This document shows, piece after piece, positions 59,400 to 64,000 of a DNA stretch of 64,000 bases. Numbering within the stretch: position 1 is the stretch's first letter; each line of letters begins with the position of its first letter. The notes beneath the pieces are model-generated. The model was not told the DNA's origin and made no database searches. It saw only the letters and a list, made by a program, of their open reading frames with translations. The position numbers and the translations under genes are program-made. The stretch lies in the NCBI GenBank assembly GCA_903837355.1, contig CAILUI010000318.1, forward strand, positions 1 through 64,000, read 5' to 3'. The DNA is from an uncultured Victivallales bacterium. GTDB taxonomy: Bacteria > Verrucomicrobiota > Lentisphaeria > Oligosphaerales > JAFGRS01.

Positions 59400-59771
59400 T
59401 TACGCGTACCGTTGATCATTCTGCGGATCGTACAATGCGCATCCCAATCCGTTCCCGACTGCTATGATCTGGTTCATGGTGTCAGGGCTGTCCAGTAGCT
59501 TCCATCCGCAGAGAACGATGATCAGTTTGATGTGTTTCTCGTCCGAGTAGGAGAACTCCACGTTGAACCCGCTTCCTGCCCCTTCCCAGATCAACTGGTT
59601 CCCTTCATCTTGGGTGTCAGGGAAGGCTGATCTGAACGAGCCGATGACCGCGTCCCTGGGCCACGTCGCAACGCCTTCCTGCGGCCCGTCTTCCTGAAAC
59701 GCATTCATCATCTGTTGCGGGGTCTTGCCCCCAGGTTCTTGCTCACGCCAGAAGTATAGGTCGTAGCTCAT
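59400..59771 (-). CDS. Small cytoplasmic protein beginning MSYDLYFW
   Basis: The 123-residue protein begins MSYDLYFWREQEPGG, a start recurrent (from memory) in small soluble proteins annotated near polymorphic-toxin immunity genes. The body is acidic and aromatic, with no catalytic motif. AGGGAACGAG stands immediately upstream of the ATG. Membership in an immunity-type family is inferred. Confidence 0.65.
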   Translation of the reverse strand: MSYDLYFWREQEPGGKTPQQMMNAFQEDGPQEGVATWPRDAVIGSFRSAFPDTQDEGNQLIWEGAGSGFNVEFSYSDEKHIKLIIVLCGWKLLDSPDTMNQIIAVGNGLGCALYDPQNDQRYA

Positions 59772-59812
59772 TCTCGTTCCCTGCCAACGTCGAGGATCAG
59801 GGGGAGCCGCGC

Positions 59813-60124
59813 TTAGTGGCGATAGCCTGGGTCTTCTGGTTGGGGGTCCTCATCTTTCCATTCATCGGGTTTGATCCCGAAGTTCGCTTCAGCTTGGGCT
59901 ATCGCATCCTGAAGCGACTGATGCCACGTGTCGCCTATGTGCTTCTTCGCCTCGTCCCACCATTCCAGAATGACCCCGCCATCCGTCGCTTGAATCCCGA
60001 GGTTCAGGAGAACGTCATCAACCGGTGTCGGCTTCGGCTTGGGTACGCCCGCAGGAAGCCATCCCCGGTGTTCCTCGCCGCCGAATCGGACGAGCCGCCC
60101 GATGATCTCCTTATTCCTCATCAT
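59813..60124 (-). CDS. Small acidic protein of unknown function
   Basis: The 103-residue protein (MMRNKEIIGRLVRFGG... ending DPGYRH) has the C-terminal pattern WHQSLQDAIAQAEANFGI-x-x-DEW, typical of small soluble immunity-like proteins. The frame is open to 60271, but the upstream part is Gly/Pro-rich and unlikely. The start is uncertain between two adjacent ATGs. Confidence 0.55.
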   Translation of the reverse strand: MMRNKEIIGRLVRFGGEEHRGWLPAGVPKPKPTPVDDVLLNLGIQATDGGVILEWWDEAKKHIGDTWHQSLQDAIAQAEANFGIKPDEWKDEDPQPEDPGYRH

Positions 60125-60231
60125 CCTATTCTTCGTTCCCCCAACATCCTTATTAGGCGACATGTCGCCTTTGCCCCCGCCCAGCTTTGGATGGCCATCA
60201 CCTCGCCCACCCACACGAACCAAGGGTAGTC

Positions 60232-60420
60232 TCATCCCCACTCCATGCACGGGCAACACGTCCGTCGCCAACGCTCTACGCTACACCTACCAGCGCCCCA
60301 TGGCACGTAGTAGAGCATCGCGCCCATCGTGTCGATGGCGGCAATCAGCCCGCCCAAGGAAACGGCGGCGAGGCAGAGCTCTGGCCATTGCCTGGCAGAT
60401 GCACGCACGCTTCTCATCAT
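60232..60420 (-). CDS. 62-residue small membrane peptide
   Basis: The frame encodes 62 residues with one hydrophobic stretch (LCLAAVSLGGLIAAIDTMGAM) and a Cys/Arg-rich tail. Its ATG overlaps the stop of the upstream membrane gene (ATGA), which suggests coupling. No homology is recognised. Confidence 0.4.
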   Translation of the reverse strand: MMRSVRASARQWPELCLAAVSLGGLIAAIDTMGAMLYYVPWGAGRCSVERWRRTCCPCMEWG

Positions 60421-60773
60421 CTCTCGACCGCCCAGAGGTGATGACTCCCCAGAATCGCTGCCAGGCTGATCGCGGCGACCACGATGACGGCATAGCAGGC
60501 GAAGGCCACGTTCCGCCTCCTCCCAGTCCACTTCAAGGCGACTGGGCTACCCAGCAGTGCCCACGCGACCAGCAACGTCCCCGCCACCGTTGCCCCCGCA
60601 GGCGAGCCGAGCACGAGGTACAACTCATCCACATTCAGGTTGCCCCTGATGCACCCGCCGAGTTGCCCCCAGAAGTCACCCTGGAACCATATCCCGTAGA
60701 CTCCGCCGCAGTTCAGGACGAGGCCAAGGGCGATGCAACCGTAGGATAACTGCTTCTCTTCGGTCTGGGGCAT
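60417..60773 (-). CDS. Small membrane protein
   Basis: The 118-residue protein has three hydrophobic helices (YGCIALGLVLNCGGVYGIWF, GATVAGTLLVAWALLG, VAFACYAVIVVAAISLAAILG). GGAG lies 7 bases before the ATG at 60773; the frame is open to 60827. The function is unknown. Its stop overlaps the start of the next small gene. Confidence 0.55.
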   Translation of the reverse strand: MPQTEEKQLSYGCIALGLVLNCGGVYGIWFQGDFWGQLGGCIRGNLNVDELYLVLGSPAGATVAGTLLVAWALLGSPVALKWTGRRRNVAFACYAVIVVAAISLAAILGSHHLWAVER

Positions 60774-60836
60774 CTCTGCTCCGCTACCTCCGCCATCTCG
60801 ACCCACGACCCACGCCGTGTCGAGCAAGGCGCGTTT

Positions 60837-61202
60837 CTACAACGCTATTCTGCCTGGATCACTGACGAAGCCATCGACCTCTGATTCATCCTCATTGGTG
60901 GCGACGTAGGGTATTCCGCGGTCGCCCCGGCGTCCGACCATCTTGATCTTGAAGGGACCGATCCAGAATGGCGTTGGTGGCGGAGTACCGCTTTCGATCT
61001 GCGCTGCGACCCGATCGAAGTCGGTACGGTAGAGGTGGAAGACGAAACGGAGCGGAAGGCCAGAACCTGCAACTGCGGCGAACACAACGGCTGGGAACAG
61101 CGTTCGGGTGAAGACGCTGAGACGATGGCGTTGGGGACGCCAGCAACGTGTGACCCCAGCGACCAGCGCGCACTGGCCAACGACCAGGGACGCAATGACC
61201 AT
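60837..61202 (-). CDS. Small membrane protein
   Basis: The 121-residue product has two hydrophobic segments (MVIASLVVGQCALVAGV and TLFPAVVFAAVAGSGLPL) and a soluble C-terminal part (PTPFWIGPFKIKMVGRRGDRG). It is not recognised. The frame is open to 61340 but that part includes a GGATGGCACGG-type repeat and is unlikely to be coding. The start at 61202 is a guess. Confidence 0.45.
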   Translation of the reverse strand: MVIASLVVGQCALVAGVTRCWRPQRHRLSVFTRTLFPAVVFAAVAGSGLPLRFVFHLYRTDFDRVAAQIESGTPPPTPFWIGPFKIKMVGRRGDRGIPYVATNEDESEVDGFVSDPGRIAL

Positions 61203-61556
61203 GAACTGCGCCTGCAGAGCGTATGGACGCCTATACTCGCAGTCTCTCCTATCCGTGGAACCCGTGCCATCCGTGGCCAATCCGGCTTTCCAGAGCGGAG
61301 ACAACACGGGGAAACCCACCACGGATGGCTCGGAGGGCACGGATCACACACGTCGCCATGATCACCGCTCTCCTCTGCACCCTCACGTCTTTGCGGGCTG
61401 ACCATCCTTCTCCCTACCGAACCGACACGACTGTCATGCACCCTTTGTCCACCGCGCTCCCCGTGCGTAACCCCCTTGGCATGAAGGTACATGCGGGACG
61501 GAATAGCGCAATGATCCGTCACAGGCGGGACAGGGCGCTGGGGTCCATGCAACTGC
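61203..61556. other. Gene-free stretch with inverted CCATCCGTGG repeat
   Basis: There is no supported gene. CCATCCGTGG at 61267-61276 and its exact complement CCACGGATGG at 61319-61328 are 42 bases apart; more (A)CGGATGG/ATCCGTGG copies lie nearby. This is the kind of intergenic filler repeat often seen in such genomes (recollection). Confidence 0.5.
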
Positions 61557-61979
61557 TCATTCCGTGAACCCGCGTTCTCTCATCGCGGTGGCCTTCGTGA
61601 AGATGGCCATTCCTGTCTTCATCTTCCTGAATCCCAGTGTGGTGTAGAACGCTTCCTTGCCGGGGGATGCATACAGAATGACGTTGCACTGCGGAAGCCT
61701 TCCCAGGATCTTCCGGATGATCGTCGTCCCAATCCCTTGCCGCTGAAACTCAGGTAGAACCGCAACGTCGTAGACAGCCGCCTGTTTGACGCCGTCAGAG
61801 ATCGCCCGACCAAAGCCGATCAGTCTGTCAGCCAGGTACACAAACACGGTCGTATGGCTGGCTTCGAAGGCTCTGCGATGCACATCGGGTGCGTCATACG
61901 CCATCCCGACGCACTTCAGTGTCTCAGCTACCGTGGTCCAGTCCACGCCGGAACACTCGTAGTCCACGCGTACGTCCAT
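61557..61979 (-). CDS. GNAT-family N-acetyltransferase
   Basis: The 140-residue protein has the GNAT core: DVAVLPEFQRQGIGTTIIRKIL with the acetyl-CoA loop R/Q-x-x-G-x-G/A (QRQGIG), followed by YASPGKEAFYTTLGFRKM, the usual end of the fold. It acetylates an unknown amine. It sits inside the leftward series of small genes and is the only one with a clear family. Confidence 0.85.
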   Translation of the reverse strand: MDVRVDYECSGVDWTTVAETLKCVGMAYDAPDVHRRAFEASHTTVFVYLADRLIGFGRAISDGVKQAAVYDVAVLPEFQRQGIGTTIIRKILGRLPQCNVILYASPGKEAFYTTLGFRKMKTGMAIFTKATAMRERGFTE

Positions 61980-62020
61980 CGAAGGCCTCGCTGCATATGC
62001 GCGATCCTGAGCGCTCTGGC

Positions 62021-62284
62021 TCAGGCCTCGGCTTCCAGTTCGGCAAGCATCCCACGCAGCCGCTCGATCTCAGCCTGCTTCTCACTGCGCTGCGCCTTGC
62101 GGATCGCCGCCAGGACTTCCTCCTGGAACTCGGGACTGACCCTTGCCCAGAACGTGGGGTTGGTGAACTGCACATTGGTCTCCAGGGCAGCCTGCGCCGC
62201 TTCGCGCGCCTGCGCCGTGCTCTTCCTGGCGCTCTGCATCTTGACTTTCTGGTCAGCGGTCAGTGGTCCGCGTGTGCGTGGCAT
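62021..62284 (-). CDS. Small coiled-coil protein
   Basis: The 87-residue product begins MPRTRGPLTADQKVK and is a charged, helical protein (EEVLAAIRKAQRSEKQAEIERLRGMLAELEAEA), with heptad-like Leu spacing at the end. It is not recognised; DNA-binding or regulatory small proteins can look like this. AGGGACA upstream supports the ATG at 62284 over a start at 62335. Confidence 0.55.
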   Translation of the reverse strand: MPRTRGPLTADQKVKMQSARKSTAQAREAAQAALETNVQFTNPTFWARVSPEFQEEVLAAIRKAQRSEKQAEIERLRGMLAELEAEA

Positions 62285-62331
62285 GGCGGTGTCCCTTCTC
62301 GTCCTTCGGCGGTTGGGGTTGGGGAAGCGGC

Positions 62332-63450
62332 TCATTGCCAGGTGAGATTCCCCATGAACCCGTCGTTGAAGAAGACGGGCTGGTAGCCCTGCTCGGTTAC
62401 GTACCGCAGCGCCGTCTCCACCCGTTCGCGGTGATCTGGGATGTAGCTGGAGTAGTGGTCGTAGAAGTACTGCTCGTGCGTCATCAGGCTGAGTGTATCG
62501 CGGTAGACCGGGCTGGTGCAGGCAACCGCCAGCGTCGGGATGACGGTCGACAGCGGCACTTGGTTGCCGCAGAAGTCGGCCTTGGCGAACAGCAGCTCCT
62601 GCTCGACGTCGTACAGCACTCGATTCGTTTCCAGGTACAGCGCCGTCTCCGTGTCCTGGAAGTAGCCGATATCAGCCGTCCTGAACTGGATGTCAGGCTC
62701 ATGGGCGGGCGCCCGCTCGCCGATGAAAGCGCCCGTCAGCACCTTCACCCCACGCTTGGCCAGGACATGCAGTGCCCGGGGATGCACCATCGCCCAGTGG
62801 ATGACCGTCGGCGGGTAGAACACCCCGACCCCGGCAAAGCGCCCCACCTCGGACTCCATCAGGTCGTAGTCCGCTGCCAATTTCTCTCCATCGGGCCAGG
62901 CATACGGACGATCCGGGAACTCGGAGTGCCCGTGGAATGACAGTTTCAGCCAGTTGGCATTGTCCTGCCACTCGCCCTTGTAGCGGTCGGGGAAGTCACA
63001 GATCGTGAAGCCGTGGTGGTCGTTGTGGTAGAAGAGGTTGACCGTGAACGTCGTCCCATATTCCCGGTGCATCCGCTGCAGGAAACTCAGGTAGAAGTGG
63101 TCGAACAGCGACCGGTAGCCCTGCTTGGCGATGTCCGTCAGGAAGAACGCATTGTCGTCTGTGAAGAAGCTGTAGCGCCTGAACGACTTTCTGTCCCACA
63201 CGACGCGGATTCGCCTCTGGCTCTCGCCATGCTTGTTCCGGCTTGAGACAACGATGTCGTTGAACTGTCGGACCAGGGTCACCGGCGCTCTGAAAAGCCT
63301 GCCCACAAGCTCGGTTCTCACGCCATTGACCAGCACCAACGAACCGGGCTCCGCCAGGCCCTCCACCTGAACCACCAGGCCGTCCTCGCTCTCGACCCCG
63401 TCGCACGCGTTGACGACCGCCCCGTGACGCAGATTCGTCAGTTCCAGCAT
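62332..63450 (-). CDS. Uncharacterised protein, possibly deacetylase-like TIM-barrel
   Basis: The 372-residue protein begins MLELTNLRHGAVVNACDG, with an initial beta-domain (about 1-90), then FFTDDN, NLFYHNDHHG (about 138-147) and LKLSFHGHSEFPDRPY (about 168-183). The HNDHHG and HGHS clusters are metal-ligand-like and recall polysaccharide deacetylase-type (beta/alpha) barrels; this is an inference. No signal peptide is visible. The start has GAGGGGG 11 bases upstream. It lies between the small-gene series and the truncated glycosidase-like gene. Confidence 0.65.
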   Translation of the reverse strand: MLELTNLRHGAVVNACDGVESEDGLVVQVEGLAEPGSLVLVNGVRTELVGRLFRAPVTLVRQFNDIVVSSRNKHGESQRRIRVVWDRKSFRRYSFFTDDNAFFLTDIAKQGYRSLFDHFYLSFLQRMHREYGTTFTVNLFYHNDHHGFTICDFPDRYKGEWQDNANWLKLSFHGHSEFPDRPYAWPDGEKLAADYDLMESEVGRFAGVGVFYPPTVIHWAMVHPRALHVLAKRGVKVLTGAFIGERAPAHEPDIQFRTADIGYFQDTETALYLETNRVLYDVEQELLFAKADFCGNQVPLSTVIPTLAVACTSPVYRDTLSLMTHEQYFYDHYSSYIPDHRERVETALRYVTEQGYQPVFFNDGFMGNLTWQ

Positions 63451-63596
63451 GGCCTTGCCCCCTCGCTTGCGGCACCCGATCGCATCCATCATAACAACAG
63501 CGGACTGAGGACTATCCGGCACAGCCCGGCCAACCCAGAATTCCCGCTGGCCCCAACTCCCGAGTGACCGGGCTCGGTGCGCTGGTTCGGTCCCCG

Positions 63597-64000
63597 CTAC
63601 TCCTGCTTTCCTTGCGGCGGGTTGGTCGGGTCCTCCAAGACCAGCAGGAAACGACCGCTGCCTCCCAGGCGCTGGACCCGTGACTCGTACGTGTCATCGT
63701 GGCCGGTTGCGAATCCCACATAGTACAGCCACCATGTGTCCGGCTTGTCGCCGGGCACCGCACCCGGTCCCACATAGATGCTCTTGCTGTCGAACGCCCG
63801 GCCCAAGGCAAGCTTCGGCTCCCGGCCCGTCCGCTCCCACGAGTGGCCATCGGCGCTCACCGCCAGGTGCGGGACGACGACCCCAGTCTTGGCGTCATAG
63901 ACGCTGGGGAACATAACGTAGACCGTGTCCTTCAGCTTGGTCGCTGCCGAGTTGTAGAGGTTCGTCTCCGGGGGGGCATCCTCGTCCGGCGAGAGAACCA
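63597..64000 (-). CDS. Glycosidase-like beta-propeller protein, cut by window end
   Basis: Only the last 133 codons are inside the window; the frame stays open to base 64000 (reading WFSPDEDAPPETNLYNSAATK... through PSVYDAKTG). Motifs like TWWLYYVGFATGHDD and HLAVSADGHSW are those of the GH43/GH32-type propeller proteins, as in the 56120 gene. The ATG at 63914 is internal and not the likely start. Confidence 0.7.
   Translation of the reverse strand, partial: VLSPDEDAPPETNLYNSAATKLKDTVYVMFPSVYDAKTGVVVPHLAVSADGHSWERTGREPKLALGRAFDSKSIYVGPGAVPGDKPDTWWLYYVGFATGHDDTYESRVQRLGGSGRFLLVLEDPTNPPQGKQE

Overview
This is a GC-rich (roughly two thirds G+C) bacterial chromosome segment packed with genes on both strands. 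The mix is Tat-exported Gfo/Idh/MocA oxidoreductase, a DUF1080/HEAT fusion, large secreted proteins with divergent InlB-type B-repeats, a dockerin-like doublet ending in GYHC...EDGYAP, many secreted glycosidase-like proteins, and a full set of ordinary housekeeping genes. From memory of such families, this fits the PVC group (Lentisphaerota/Kiritimatiellota/Planctomycetota) or Hydrogenedentota; no search was run and the phylum is an inference. No phage, plasmid, IS element, CRISPR array or rRNA gene was recognised.

Layout. 0-6 kb: a glycyl radical enzyme (minus) divergent from an acyltransferase/acyl-ACP synthetase and rubrerythrin (plus). 6-19 kb: a sugar-oxidoreductase-like enzyme, a leucine-rich secreted protein, a 992-aa surface protein, a sodium/solute symporter, a nitrilase-type amidohydrolase divergent from a phosphodiester glycosidase, and a secreted protein of clearly lower GC. 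19-26 kb: a complete F1Fo ATP synthase operon in the order a-c-b-delta-alpha-gamma-beta-epsilon, reading leftward. 26.5-31 kb: a 1108-aa protein with eleven 225-bp tandem repeats and a secreted cupin. 31-40 kb: a leftward block metF/metV fusion, thiL, tsaE, tsaB, gyrB, gyrA, with start/stop overlaps from metF to tsaB. 40.5-44.5 kb: a sugar isomerase/epimerase-like TIM barrel and the DUF1080/HEAT protein, overlapping by one base.

44.5-47.4 kb: an HNH nuclease, then two overlapping genes of unknown function (the second a coiled-coil protein) lying exactly between a tRNA-Cys and a tRNA-Val gene. 47.4-52.3 kb: a secreted carbohydrate-binding protein and a leftward set nagA-like / nagB-like / class III aminotransferase. 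52.4-56 kb: rodA, signal peptidase I, a small membrane-anchored protein and hflX. 56-64 kb: secreted glycosidase-like proteins (one cut by the window end), an SGNH hydrolase, and between them a leftward string of very small lipoprotein, membrane and soluble genes, several joined by ATGA overlaps.

The leads most worth following are: (1) a shared C-terminal domain of about 225-235 residues ending GYGQ-x-x-x-W on two otherwise different repeat proteins; (2) the tRNA-bracketed two-gene module; (3) the small-gene string at 58.4-62.3 kb; (4) the nagB-like protein with a changed catalytic motif in an operon with an aminotransferase. Starts were moved from the longest reading frame wherever a ribosome binding site or a signal peptide decided the matter.
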